Shown: positions 1 to 8,495 of the stretch, in pieces | Layout of the letters: each line of letters opens with the position of its first letter | How positions within the stretch are numbered: the stretch's first letter is position 1 | NCBI GenBank assembly: GCA_900552675.1 | Contig: USAI01000033.1 | Coordinates: forward strand, 1 to 23,034 | Reading direction: 5' to 3' | Source of the DNA: an uncultured Prevotella sp. | GTDB taxonomy: Bacteria; Bacteroidota; Bacteroidia; Bacteroidales; Bacteroidaceae | DNA length: 23,034 nt | Notes under the pieces: model-generated | Told to the model about the DNA's origin: nothing | The model's input: the letters and a program-made list of their open reading frames with translations, nothing else | The model's database searches: none | Made by a program: the position numbers and the translations under genes

Positions 1-10
1 AACACGAAAA

Positions 11-47
11 TAGGAGATAAACACCTATGATTAGTGTTTACCTCCTA
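11..47 (-). terminator. Probable terminator of the gltX-waaA unit
   Basis: An inverted repeat (11-24 pairs with 34-47, one mismatch in 14) lies about 75 bases beyond the waaA stop. Read on the minus strand the stem is followed by a T-rich stretch (TATTTTCG). The U-tract is weak, so this may instead be an mRNA-stabilising stem. The rest of 1-121 holds no gene that I can see. Confidence 0.45.
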
Positions 48-121
48 CTCGATTTATCTGTAATAGGATTAAATGTAGATGTGATACGAATATGGAGTGA
101 TGTTCCTTTGCATCAATTGCT

Positions 122-1360
122 TTATTTGCCCATTACGCTTTGCATAATCTTCTCAGATGCTCCCGAGCGACTCATTACATAGTTGGCACTTGCTTGACCG
201 CTCTGACGACAAAATTCTTCGTCTGAAATGAGTCGTGAGATGATGGCGTTGAAACTTTCATAGTCGGTGACTTCAAAGCTTCCTTTGCATGCCAGCAGGT
301 CTTGCGCCTCTTGGAAACGTTTGTTGTTAGGGCCGAAGATTACGGGTACTCCCCATACTGCTGCTTCAGGCACATTGTGAATTCCTACGCCAAATCCACC
401 GCCTACATAGGCAATCTCGCCGTAACGATAGATTGTGGATAGCAAACCAAAGCAGTCGATGATAAGACAGCGTGCCTCGGCAGCCGATGCTTCAGTGGCT
501 TGCGTGTAGCGTACGGTCTTCATCTTTAGCTTTTCAAGGATGTAAGACAGATGATCTTCGCCGATAACATGAGGTGCAATAATCAGTTTCCAGTCAGGAT
601 GTTCATTGAAAAAGCGTATGAAGATATCTTCATCAGGTTGCCAACTTGAGCCTGCTACAAATACTTTGCAGCCACTATTGCTGTTATTTATGCCCTTAAA
701 CGCTTCAACGATGGGGAGCTCTTTTGCTTGGTTCTTAATTTCAAGTACGCGGTCGAAGCGTGTGTCGCCCACCACCGTGGCATTTTCAATGCCTATACTT
801 TTTAGCAGATCTTTGCTTACCTCGTTTTGTACAAAAAAGTGGCTGATACAGCGCAATACTTTTCCGTAATTATGTCCGTACCATTTAAAGAAGACTTGTC
901 CTGGACGGAAAATGCTGGAAACACTATAAACAGGCACACCGCGATGTTTCAAGATGTGCAGATAGTTGTACCAAAATTCATACTTTATGAAGAACGCCAT
1001 CACGGGGCGTACTGCACGCAAGAAGCGTCGTGCGTTACGTACCGTGTCGAGCGGCAAGTAGCACACAATGTCGGCACCTTCATAGTTTTTCCTTACTTCA
1101 TAGCCTGATGGTGAGAAGAAGGTGAGCAGAATTTTATATTCAGGATGTGTAGCCCTCAGTCGTTCGATAAGGGGGCGTCCTTGTTCAAATTCGCCCAAAG
1201 AGGCAGCGTGGAACCAAACATACTGAGCGGTGGGGTCTACCTTTTCTTTTAGTAGAGCCACCGCCTCGCGTTCGCCACGCCACATTTTCTTTATTTTCTT
1301 GTTGAAGAGGCTACCGATGGCCACTCCGATAAGATAAAAATAAATGGCAATATTGTACAC
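122..1360 (-). CDS. waaA: 3-deoxy-D-manno-octulosonic acid (Kdo) transferase
   Basis: WaaA/KdtA transfers Kdo from CMP-Kdo to the lipid A precursor at the inner membrane, building the inner core of lipopolysaccharide. The 412-residue length is normal for the family. An N-terminal membrane anchor (about residues 1-20) is followed by the glycosyltransferase N-lobe with HAASLGE at 51-57. The Glu of that motif (E57) aligns with the catalytic base of the family (E60 of E. coli WaaA, in SVSVGE). The C-lobe carries the usual GT-B motif around YVGGGFGVGIHNVPEA. The reading frame begins with GTG (1358-1360); I see no better in-frame start, and the next Met would remove the anchor. It follows gltX by 40 bases on the same strand and is probably cotranscribed with it. 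Confidence 0.93.
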   Translation of the reverse strand: MYNIAIYFYLIGVAIGSLFNKKIKKMWRGEREAVALLKEKVDPTAQYVWFHAASLGEFEQGRPLIERLRATHPEYKILLTFFSPSGYEVRKNYEGADIVCYLPLDTVRNARRFLRAVRPVMAFFIKYEFWYNYLHILKHRGVPVYSVSSIFRPGQVFFKWYGHNYGKVLRCISHFFVQNEVSKDLLKSIGIENATVVGDTRFDRVLEIKNQAKELPIVEAFKGINNSNSGCKVFVAGSSWQPDEDIFIRFFNEHPDWKLIIAPHVIGEDHLSYILEKLKMKTVRYTQATEASAAEARCLIIDCFGLLSTIYRYGEIAYVGGGFGVGIHNVPEAAVWGVPVIFGPNNKRFQEAQDLLACKGSFEVTDYESFNAIISRLISDEEFCRQSGQASANYVMSRSGASEKIMQSVMGK

Positions 1361-1400
1361 AACTGTGTGGTTTTTGCTTTTCGTTGTTACGTTTTCTTGA

Positions 1401-2918
1401 TTACTTCAGTACCTCGATGGCCTTGTTCAGGCGGCGGATGGTTTCCTCTTTACCCAGGAACGCCGAGATGTCGAACATGCCCGGACCTTTGCCAATGCCT
1501 ACCAATGCCAAGCGGAAGGCGTTCATAACGTCGCCCAGCTTGTAGCCTTTATCTTCAACCCATTTCATTACGATGGGTTCTTGGCCCTCGATAGAGAAGT
1601 CGTCGATGCCTTGCAGCACCTCTGCCAGTTCGCCCATAACCTTTGCCGAGTCTTCCTTCCAACGTTTCTTTACGGTTTTAGCGTCATACTCAGTAGGTGC
1701 GATGAAGAAGAATGAGCACAATGGCCACAATTCTTTTACAAAGCTCACGCGGTCTTTCATCATTGATACTACCAGCGTGATACGTTCCATGCTCTCGTCT
1801 ACGCCGTTGTTGGCAACAATGGGTGCAAACAACTGTGCAATTTCTTCATTGCTCTTGCGCAAGATATATTCGTGGTTGAACCAAATGCCTTTTTGATAAT
1901 CAAAGCGGGCACCTGCCTTTGAACATTTGGTAATGTCGAAGAGGTTTACCAGCTCGTCGAGTGTAAACATCTCCTGCTCTGTGCCTGGATTCCAGCCCAG
2001 CAGTGCGAGGAAGTTGACAACAGCTTCAGGGAAGTAGCCGCTCTCGCGATAGCCTGATGATGTTTCGCCCGACTTGGGGTCGTGCCATTCCAGTGGAAAT
2101 ACAGGGAAACCCAATCGGTCGCCGTCGCGTTTTGACAGTTTACCTTTTCCTTCTGGCTTTAGCAACAGGGGTAAATGTGCAAAGATGGGCATAGTGTCTT
2201 CCCAACCAAAGGCGCGATACAGCAGCACGTGCAGCGGTGCACTGGGCAACCATTCTTCGCCACGAATGACGTGGGTAATCTCCATCAAGTGGTCGTCAAC
2301 AATGTTTGCCAGGTGATAGGTTGGCAATTCGTCGGCGCTCTTATACAATACTTTGTCGTCAAGCACATCGCTCTTTATCACTACATCGCCACGTATCATG
2401 TCGTTTACATGCACATCGATGCCGGGTTCTACCATGAAGCGCACTACATATTGTTCGCCATCGGCAATGCGACGTTCAGTTTCTTCTTTACCCAGTGTTA
2501 GCGAGTTGGTCATCTGCATACGTGTATGGGCATCGTACTGGAAATTCTGAATTTCGTTGCGCTTGGCCTCCAACTGTTCGGGGGTATCGAAGGCAATGTA
2601 TGCCTTGCCTGCCTCCAGCAGTTGGGTTACATATTTTTTATAGATGCTGCGACGCTCGCTTTGGCGATAGGGTCCATGCTCGCCTCCGAACGACACACCC
2701 TCGTCAAACTTAATGCCAAGCCATTTGAACGACTCAATGATATAGTCTTCGGCTCCAGGCACAAAGCGGTGCGAGTCGGTATCTTCGATACGGAAAACCA
2801 AATCGCCGCCATGCTGGCGTGCAAACAAATAGTTGTAAAGAGCTGTGCGAACGCCTCCGATGTGGAGCGGTCCTGTAGGGCTGGGTGCAAAGCGCACCCT
2901 TACTTTTCTTTCTGTCAT
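1401..2918 (-). CDS. gltX: Glutamate--tRNA ligase (GluRS)
   Basis: This class I aminoacyl-tRNA synthetase charges tRNA-Glu with glutamate in the cytoplasm. The N-terminal Rossmann fold starts with VRFAPSPTGPLHIGG, where HIGG at residues 19-22 is the HIGH-type ATP-binding signature. The second signature, KLSKR (260-264), is the KMSKS loop. The C-terminal part is the helical anticodon-binding region. The length of 505 aa is typical for Bacteroidota GluRS. The ATG at 2916-2918 overlaps, as ATGA, the stop of a 41-codon upstream ORF. The gene is divergent from the 7TM-HD gene at 3192 and lies upstream of waaA in what is probably one operon. Confidence 0.97.
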   Translation of the reverse strand: MTERKVRVRFAPSPTGPLHIGGVRTALYNYLFARQHGGDLVFRIEDTDSHRFVPGAEDYIIESFKWLGIKFDEGVSFGGEHGPYRQSERRSIYKKYVTQLLEAGKAYIAFDTPEQLEAKRNEIQNFQYDAHTRMQMTNSLTLGKEETERRIADGEQYVVRFMVEPGIDVHVNDMIRGDVVIKSDVLDDKVLYKSADELPTYHLANIVDDHLMEITHVIRGEEWLPSAPLHVLLYRAFGWEDTMPIFAHLPLLLKPEGKGKLSKRDGDRLGFPVFPLEWHDPKSGETSSGYRESGYFPEAVVNFLALLGWNPGTEQEMFTLDELVNLFDITKCSKAGARFDYQKGIWFNHEYILRKSNEEIAQLFAPIVANNGVDESMERITLVVSMMKDRVSFVKELWPLCSFFFIAPTEYDAKTVKKRWKEDSAKVMGELAEVLQGIDDFSIEGQEPIVMKWVEDKGYKLGDVMNAFRLALVGIGKGPGMFDISAFLGKEETIRRLNKAIEVLK

Positions 2919-3040
2919 TTCAAGTAAAAGTATTTGTTGATGACGTTACGGCCGTTACCGTCGTCCTTTTTGTTTATGATGGCAAGGAAGTGGGGCACAC
3001 CTCCCCCAATATCAATAATAATTTTTGCAAAAATACTCAT
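2915..3040 (-). CDS. Small 41-codon ORF overlapping the gltX start
   Basis: An ATG-initiated ORF of 41 codons begins MSIFAKIIIDIGGGVPHF and ends NKYFYLK. Its TGA overlaps the gltX ATG as ATGA, an arrangement typical of translational coupling. It is short, resembles no family I know, and has an unremarkable composition. A possible -7 box (TATTTTTG, minus strand, 3028-3035) lies within its first codons. If that box is the real promoter, the ORF would not be fully transcribed. It could be a leader peptide, a small hypothetical protein, or chance. Confidence 0.2.
   Translation of the reverse strand: MSIFAKIIIDIGGGVPHFLAIINKKDDGNGRNVINKYFYLK
3028..3035 (-). promoter_or_regulatory. Possible -7 box for gltX
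   Basis: The minus strand reads TATTTTTG here, matching TAnnTTTG. It is about 110 bases ahead of the gltX ATG, so the leader would be roughly 100 nt. No convincing -33 TTTG was found 19-21 bases upstream. The sequence between it and gltX holds an 8-bp palindrome, ACGGCCGT. Confidence 0.3.
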
Positions 3041-3145
3041 TTTTTTTCTATTATAAATGTTTTTTTAGTATTTTCGCAAATGAAAGCGTATTTTGCTTGT
3101 GTGAAAGGCGTTTTCGGTGTGAAATGTGAATATTATCATGATTTA

Positions 3146-3184
3146 ATAAGAACGTGTTTTTTGCTTATAAGAACGTAATCTTTG
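3146..3184 (+). promoter_or_regulatory. Promoter region of the 7TM-HD gene with a 10-bp direct repeat
   Basis: ATAAGAACGT occurs twice, exactly, at 3146-3155 and 3167-3176, with start-to-start spacing of 21 bases (two helical turns). The second copy runs into TAATCTTTG (3176-3184), which resembles a Bacteroidota -7 box with one extra base. The ATG at 3192 is only 7 bases beyond that box, so a transcript from it would have almost no leader. The repeat could be an activator or repressor site; this is inference. Confidence 0.4.
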
Positions 3185-3191
3185 CATAGAT

Positions 3192-5345
3192 ATGAACGAA
3201 TTGAATACAAATAAACGCATTTTCTGGCGAAACACCATCACCCGTACCTTACTGGTAGTGGTAACCGTGGGATTTATTGTGTGGGCCATGCCACGCGAGC
3301 AAGGGCAGCGTTTTCGCTACGATGTAGGTAAACCTTGGATGTATGGCTCTTTCATTGCCCAATTCGACTTTCCTATTTATAAGACCGATGATGCTTTAAA
3401 AGAAGAGCAAGACTCGATGTTGGCTCTGTTTCAGCCCTATTACAATTTTAATGAAGAAGTGGGACGCAAGCAGGTGAAACGTTTTTTGCACGATTTTCGT
3501 GAAGGTATACCTGGCTTGCCCTATCATTTTGTGCCCCTTATTGCCGACCGTTTAACGCGTCTCTACCAAATAGGTATCATGGATACTCCCGACTATAATG
3601 TGGTGTCGCAAGATTCTACTGCTGTTATACGTGTGGTAAATGGCAATAGTGCGCAAGGCGAAACGATAGGCTGCATTTATTCTACGCTCTCGGCTTATGA
3701 GCAGCTATTTCTTGATGAGCAAATCAGCCCGCATCGTGTTACCCTGTCGAAGTGTAATCTTACCGATTATATTGAGCCTAATCTTGAATATGATAAAGCT
3801 CGCAGCGAGACTGAGAAGAGCGATTTACTGAGCAGCATACCACCCGCCAGTGGTATGGTGATGGCGGGTCAAAAGATTATTGATCGAGGTGATATCGTAA
3901 ACGACTATACATATCGCGTGCTTAACTCGTTTGAGCGTGAGATAAAGCGGCGTATCGCTTCGCAGAACCAAATTACCAGCACACTGTTAGGCCAGATACT
4001 GTATGTGGGCATTATGGTCATTATTTTTACTGCCTATCTGCTGCTGTTCCGTCGCGACTATTTCGATAAGCCTCGTAGCATAGCTATGTTATATGTACTG
4101 CTCACCCTGTTCCCTGTGGTGCTGTCGCTATTTATGCGTCACAATTTTATGAGTGTTTACATCATACCCTTTGCTATGGTGCCCATGTTTGTACGTGTGT
4201 TTATGGACTCGCGCACGGCCTTCACCACCCATGTTATCATGGTGATGATATGTGCTGCTGCCGTAAAATATCAGTACGAGTTTATCATCATCCAGCTCAC
4301 TGCTGGCTTTGTTGCCATTTATTCGTTGCGCGAACTGTTACGCCGAGCCCAAGTGTTTAAAACTGCTTTGTTGGTAGCGGTGTCGTCGGTGGTGGTGTAT
4401 CTGTCGTTGCAGATGATGCAAGACAACGACTTTATGAAAATGGACCACGAAATGAATGTGCATTTTGCAGTGAATGGTGTGCTGCTGTTGCTGGCTTATC
4501 CGCTTATGTATATCATTGAGAAGGCCTTTGGCTTTGTGTCAAATGTTACCCTCTTTGAACTTTCAAATACAAACCGTGGCTTGTTGCGCGATCTTAGCGA
4601 GGTGGCTCCTGGTACCTTCCAACATTCAATTACCGTGGGCAACTTGGCAGCCGAGATAGCCAATAAGATTGGTGCAAAGAGCCTTTTGGTGCGTACGGGT
4701 GCTTTGTATCACGACATAGGAAAAATGACCTATCCTGTGTTCTTTACCGAGAACCAAACGGGCATCAATCCACACGAAAATATGTCGTTGAAGGAGAGCG
4801 CTCGCATCATCATCAGTCATGTAACTGAAGGTGTAAAGATGGCCGAGAAGGCAAACCTTCCTCAAATTATTAAAGACTTCATACTCACGCACCATGGTGC
4901 GGGAGTGGCTAAATATTTTTATATCAATTATCAAAACCAGCATCCTGATGAAGAGGTCGATCCTGCCCCCTTCTCATATCCTGGCCCTAACCCCTTCACC
5001 CGTGAACAAGCTATCTTGATGATTGCTGACGGGGTAGAGGCGGCCTCGCGTTCGTTGAACGAGTATACAGAAGAGAGCATCAGTAATCTGGTAAACCGTA
5101 TTATTGATGGCGATGTAGAGAGTGGCTACTTTAGCAATTGTCCTATTAATTTCCATGACCTTGCCGTAGCTAAACAAGTGCTTATCGAGCGTTTAAAGTC
5201 GATATATCACACCCGTATACAGTACCCCGAGTTGAAGTCGGATGTAAAGTCTGCACAAAACAATGATGTGCAGACACCTCTGCCCACTGAGGTGCAGCCC
5301 ATTCAGCCTAATGTAGAACAACCCGTATCTTCAAAGAAGCTTTAA
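3192..5345 (+). CDS. 7TM-HD family membrane phosphohydrolase (PgpH-like)
   Basis: The architecture is that of 7TMR-HD proteins. One N-terminal membrane helix (about residues 16-33) is followed by an extracytoplasmic domain (about 34-265), then a block of about seven helices (about 265-445), then a cytoplasmic HD phosphohydrolase domain. The HD metal ligands are visible as QHS (H478), HDIGK (507-511), SHV (H543), THHG (567-570) and a later Asp in IADGVEA. Characterised members such as Listeria PgpH hydrolyse the second messenger c-di-AMP, so that is the likely activity, though substrate cannot be read from the sequence. The length of 717 aa fits the family. The C-terminal 40 residues are a Pro/Gln/Val-rich tail. 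The stop is 12 bases before priA, so the two are probably cotranscribed. The next in-frame Met would cut off the first helix, which supports this start. Confidence 0.9.
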   Translation: MNELNTNKRIFWRNTITRTLLVVVTVGFIVWAMPREQGQRFRYDVGKPWMYGSFIAQFDFPIYKTDDALKEEQDSMLALFQPYYNFNEEVGRKQVKRFLHDFREGIPGLPYHFVPLIADRLTRLYQIGIMDTPDYNVVSQDSTAVIRVVNGNSAQGETIGCIYSTLSAYEQLFLDEQISPHRVTLSKCNLTDYIEPNLEYDKARSETEKSDLLSSIPPASGMVMAGQKIIDRGDIVNDYTYRVLNSFEREIKRRIASQNQITSTLLGQILYVGIMVIIFTAYLLLFRRDYFDKPRSIAMLYVLLTLFPVVLSLFMRHNFMSVYIIPFAMVPMFVRVFMDSRTAFTTHVIMVMICAAAVKYQYEFIIIQLTAGFVAIYSLRELLRRAQVFKTALLVAVSSVVVYLSLQMMQDNDFMKMDHEMNVHFAVNGVLLLLAYPLMYIIEKAFGFVSNVTLFELSNTNRGLLRDLSEVAPGTFQHSITVGNLAAEIANKIGAKSLLVRTGALYHDIGKMTYPVFFTENQTGINPHENMSLKESARIIISHVTEGVKMAEKANLPQIIKDFILTHHGAGVAKYFYINYQNQHPDEEVDPAPFSYPGPNPFTREQAILMIADGVEAASRSLNEYTEESISNLVNRIIDGDVESGYFSNCPINFHDLAVAKQVLIERLKSIYHTRIQYPELKSDVKSAQNNDVQTPLPTEVQPIQPNVEQPVSSKKL

Positions 5346-5357
5346 GGCGCTGTTCAC

Positions 5358-7628
5358 ATGATGTATGTAGATGTTATATTGCCTTTACCCCTTGAAGGCC
5401 TGTTTACCTATGCTGTGCCTGATACGATGCAAAGCATGGTGTGTCAAGGTGTGCGTGTACAGGTGCAGTTGGGTAAGAGCAAAACTTATACGGCTATGGT
5501 TGCTGAGGTGCATCAGCGTCAGCCTCAGTTTAAAACGCGCGCTATCATGCAGGTGCTCGATACCGAACCAATCCTATTGCCACAGCAATTTAAGTTGTGG
5601 CAATGGGTGGCTGACTATTATATGTCGCCCATTGGCGATGTATTTAAGGCAGCATTGCCTCCTGGCCTAAAGGTAGAAGATGGTTACCGCCCTCGCACCG
5701 AGACCTATGTTACCCTTCCTCAAAATTTTCGTAACGAGCAAGCCTTGCACATTGCCCTAAGCATGTTGCGTCGTGCCGAAAAGCAGTTGCGCACCTTCGC
5801 TTGCTATCTCGCTTTGAGCCATTGGGACACCCTCAATGGCCAGCAGCCTCAAGAACCTGTGGTTGAGATTACGCGCGAAGAACTGATGAACGAGGCCCAC
5901 TGCACCACAGCGGTTCTTAAGGCTTTGACCGACCGCCATCTCCTTGTGTGTTATGAGCGAGAGGTAGGACGCCTAAATAATGGTGGTGAGGCACATCCTG
6001 AACATATTAAGGCTCTGAATACAGTTCAGCAAGATGCTTACAACCAGATTGTATTTCAGATGTTGAAGAAAAATGTGGTGTTGCTACATGGTGTGACGTC
6101 GAGCGGAAAAACAGAGATTTATATCCATCTCATACAAAAGGCCCTGAATGAGGGTAAGCAAGTGTTATACCTGTTGCCTGAAATAGCCCTTACCGTGCAG
6201 ATGACGACACGCCTACGCTCGGTATTTGGCGATCGGTTAGGCATCTATCATTCGAAGTATTCGGATGCTGAACGTGTTGAGATATGGCGTAAACAACTTT
6301 CGGCTCAGCCTTACGATATCATTATAGGTGCTCGCTCGGCTCTGTGGTTGCCCTTCCGCAACCTGGGACTTGTGGTGATTGACGAAGAACACGAAACCTC
6401 TTTTAAACAGCAAGATCCAGCCCCGCGTTATCATGCCCGCTCGGCAGCCATAGTGCTGGCAGCTATGTATGGTGCCAAGACTTTATTGGGTACTGCTACA
6501 CCTTCGGCCGAAAGCTATTTTAATGCAAAAACAGGCAAATATGGATTGGTGCGCCTTACAAAGCGCTTCAAAGATATTGCTTTGCCCGAAATTCAGGTAG
6601 TAGACATTAAAGACTTACAACGCCGAAAGATGATGCGTGGTCCTTTCTCTCCCCAATTGTTGGCGGCCATGCGTCAGGCGTTGGACGAAAAGAAACAGGT
6701 GATATTGTTTCAGAACCGCCGTGGATATGCACCCATGGTAGAATGTCATGTGTGTGGCTGGACACCACGTTGCAAAAACTGTGATGTAAGTCTGACCCTT
6801 CACCGCACAATGAACGTGCTAACATGTCATTATTGCGGCTATACCTATGGCGTGCCCACACGTTGTCCAAACTGCGAGAGCACTGACTTACGTGGTAGAG
6901 GCTTTGGCACCGAGAAGATAGAAGACTATATTCGCGAGGCTTTTCCAGAGGCGCAAGTGGCGCGCATGGACCTTGATACCACCCGCACCCGCAATGCTTA
7001 TGAACGTATGATTGCCGATTTTGCCGATGGACGTACACATATATTAATAGGTACGCAAATGGTGACGAAAGGACTCGATTTTGATAATGTGAGCGTGGTG
7101 GGGATATTGAGTGCTGACAATATGCTCAATTATCCCGACTTCCGAGCCTATGAGCATGCCTACACCATGATGGCACAGGTGAGTGGGCGTGCAGGACGAA
7201 AAGGGAAACGTGGTTTAGTGTTATTACAAACCAAAAATCCACAGTTGCCAGTTATTGCTCAGGTCGTGCATAACGATTATGAGGGCTTCTATCAATCGCT
7301 GGTGGCCGAACGCCAATTATTCCACTATCCGCCCTTCTACCATTTAGTATATGTTTTTTTAAAACACCGTATGGATAATGTTGTAGAGTCGGCCGCCACC
7401 GAGTTTGCGGGCCGCTTACGCAGCATTTTGGGCTCACGTGTGCTCGGCCCCGATAAACCTGCTGTGGCACGTATTAAGGAACTGAACATACGCAAGATTG
7501 TAATAAAACTTGAAAACAATATCGATTTGGCACGTGTGCGTCTCTGCTTGCGCCAACAACAAACGGCACTGATGCAAGATAAACGCTATGGGGCTTTACA
7601 GATGTATTATGATGTAGATCCGCTTTAG
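5358..7628 (+). CDS. priA: Primosomal replication restart helicase PriA (N')
   Basis: PriA recognises stalled replication forks and reloads the replisome. The N-terminal DNA-binding region occupies about residues 1-110. The superfamily 2 helicase core has Walker A GVTSSGKT (245-252), Walker B with DEEH (342-345), GTATPS (379-384) and motif VI around QVSGRAGRKGK. Between the helicase lobes are the eight zinc-binding cysteines in four CxxC pairs: 463/466, 472/475, 490/493 and 503/506. All expected motifs are intact and the 756-aa length is normal. Two ATGs stand in tandem at 5358 and 5361; either could serve. The gene follows the 7TM-HD gene by 12 bases and is followed, after 163 bases, by a strong hairpin terminator. 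Confidence 0.97.
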   Translation: MMYVDVILPLPLEGLFTYAVPDTMQSMVCQGVRVQVQLGKSKTYTAMVAEVHQRQPQFKTRAIMQVLDTEPILLPQQFKLWQWVADYYMSPIGDVFKAALPPGLKVEDGYRPRTETYVTLPQNFRNEQALHIALSMLRRAEKQLRTFACYLALSHWDTLNGQQPQEPVVEITREELMNEAHCTTAVLKALTDRHLLVCYEREVGRLNNGGEAHPEHIKALNTVQQDAYNQIVFQMLKKNVVLLHGVTSSGKTEIYIHLIQKALNEGKQVLYLLPEIALTVQMTTRLRSVFGDRLGIYHSKYSDAERVEIWRKQLSAQPYDIIIGARSALWLPFRNLGLVVIDEEHETSFKQQDPAPRYHARSAAIVLAAMYGAKTLLGTATPSAESYFNAKTGKYGLVRLTKRFKDIALPEIQVVDIKDLQRRKMMRGPFSPQLLAAMRQALDEKKQVILFQNRRGYAPMVECHVCGWTPRCKNCDVSLTLHRTMNVLTCHYCGYTYGVPTRCPNCESTDLRGRGFGTEKIEDYIREAFPEAQVARMDLDTTRTRNAYERMIADFADGRTHILIGTQMVTKGLDFDNVSVVGILSADNMLNYPDFRAYEHAYTMMAQVSGRAGRKGKRGLVLLQTKNPQLPVIAQVVHNDYEGFYQSLVAERQLFHYPPFYHLVYVFLKHRMDNVVESAATEFAGRLRSILGSRVLGPDKPAVARIKELNIRKIVIKLENNIDLARVRLCLRQQQTALMQDKRYGALQMYYDVDPL

Positions 7629-7678
7629 ACAATTCATGTTTGTGAAGGTTTTATTATCAAGACACACTAACACTTCTA

Positions 7679-7750
7679 TCGGTATGTGCTTCCTCAAGTT
7701 AAAGAATTCCATGCCATGACCGGCACTCCCATCGATATCTCGCTCGATTA
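7679..7750 (+). pseudogene. Possible remnant of a lost gene's C-terminus
   Basis: One plus-strand frame reads RYVLPQVKEFHAMTGTPID and then ISLD and a TAA stop. A stop codon lies a few codons upstream and there is no start. The composition looks protein-like rather than random, and it ends just ahead of the priA-side terminator. It could be the decayed tail of a gene once located here, or chance. I cannot name a family. The rest of 7629-7790 shows nothing else. Confidence 0.2.
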
Positions 7751-7791
7751 AAAGATAGGAATATTAACTGCAAGTAGAAATATAAAATAAT

Positions 7792-7848
7792 GCGCCCTGT
7801 GATAGTGAAAGTGCTAATAACACTTTTACTGTCACAGGGCGCTTTTTT
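7792..7848 (+). terminator. Strong bidirectional terminator between priA and the FKBP gene
   Basis: A 22-bp stem (7792-7813 with 7821-7842, few mismatches) closes a 7-nt loop. On the plus strand it is followed by TTTTTT (7843-7848), a canonical intrinsic terminator for the 7TM-HD/priA unit. On the minus strand it is followed by ATTATTTTATATTTC and lies 31 bases after the FKBP stop, so it probably serves both converging genes. Confidence 0.88.
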
Positions 7849-7873
7849 GTTTTAACTCGTTTTCCCCAATTTT

Positions 7874-8272
7874 TTACCCTATTCCCATCAATTCGATATC
7901 GAAGATGAGGGTAGAGCCACCTGGGATGCCTGATTGTGAGAACTTGCCGTATCCCATCTCTGCTGGAATGTATACCTCCCAGCGGTCGCCTATACACATG
8001 TGTTGCATGGCTACAATCCAGCCGTTGATAAGGTCGCTGAGACGCATGGCCAGTGGAGCGCCACCTCGACTGCTATCAAACTTCTTTCCGTTGATAGTCT
8101 TGCCCGTATAGTGTGCAGTAATGATGCTTCGGGGTGAAGGGTGTCGTCCATCGTTATTACCTTCTGCCAGCACTTTATAATAAATGCCACGAGGCAGTGC
8201 TATCACGCCTTCTTCCTTCGCTTTCTCGGCCAACCACTCGGCGTTGGCGCGCATATATTCACGTTTGTTCAT
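7874..8272 (-). CDS. FKBP-type peptidyl-prolyl cis-trans isomerase
   Basis: This 132-residue protein catalyses cis-trans isomerisation of X-Pro bonds. The FKBP fold spans about residues 45-131, with the diagnostic series HYTGKTINGKKFDSS, the central GWIVAMQHMCIGDRWEVYIP, and the ending MGYGKFSQSGIPGGSTLIFD. There is no signal peptide or lipobox, so a cytoplasmic location is likely; many Bacteroidota FKBPs are exported, so this is one of the short cytosolic forms. The N-terminal 30 residues form a charged helix. It has its own -7 box (8319-8326) and lies downstream of the ompP1 terminator, so it is probably transcribed alone. Confidence 0.93.
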   Translation of the reverse strand: MNKREYMRANAEWLAEKAKEEGVIALPRGIYYKVLAEGNNDGRHPSPRSIITAHYTGKTINGKKFDSSRGGAPLAMRLSDLINGWIVAMQHMCIGDRWEVYIPAEMGYGKFSQSGIPGGSTLIFDIELMGIG

Positions 8273-8318
8273 ATCTATATTTCTTGCTAAACGATATTGT
8301 TATTGTTATTGTTACTTG

Positions 8319-8326
8319 CAAAGGTA
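8319..8326 (-). promoter_or_regulatory. -7 box of the FKBP gene
   Basis: The minus strand reads TACCTTTG, a match to TAnnTTTG, 46 bases ahead of the ATG. No clear -33 element is seen. The leader between it and the gene contains three consecutive 6-base TATTGT-type units (8295-8312), a minor simple repeat. Confidence 0.6.
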
Positions 8327-8365
8327 CTGATAAAAACAATGAATGGCAAAAATTAGTATAAAAAA

Positions 8366-8404
8366 GGGGGAACATCATGGCTTTTGCAAGCCCGATGCTC
8401 CCCC
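8366..8404 (-). terminator. Intrinsic terminator of the ompP1-like gene
   Basis: The inverted repeat of GGGGGAACATC and GATGCTCCCCC extends through GGCTT/AAGCC around a 4-nt loop, with two mismatches. On the minus strand the stem is followed by TTTTTTATAC, a good U-tract. It lies 92 bases past the stop at 8496. Confidence 0.85.
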
Positions 8405-8495
8405 GTTTCCTCCCAATTTCATTATGGGTGCGTTGCGATATTGTTCAAAATAAACTTTCTTAGTTCATTTGTAGGGCGTTTTTGTTTTACAATAC

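Noticed and set aside
8295..8312. Phase-variable simple repeat before the FKBP gene
   Set aside because: Only three hexamer-like units, in a leader rather than a coding or promoter-spacer position.
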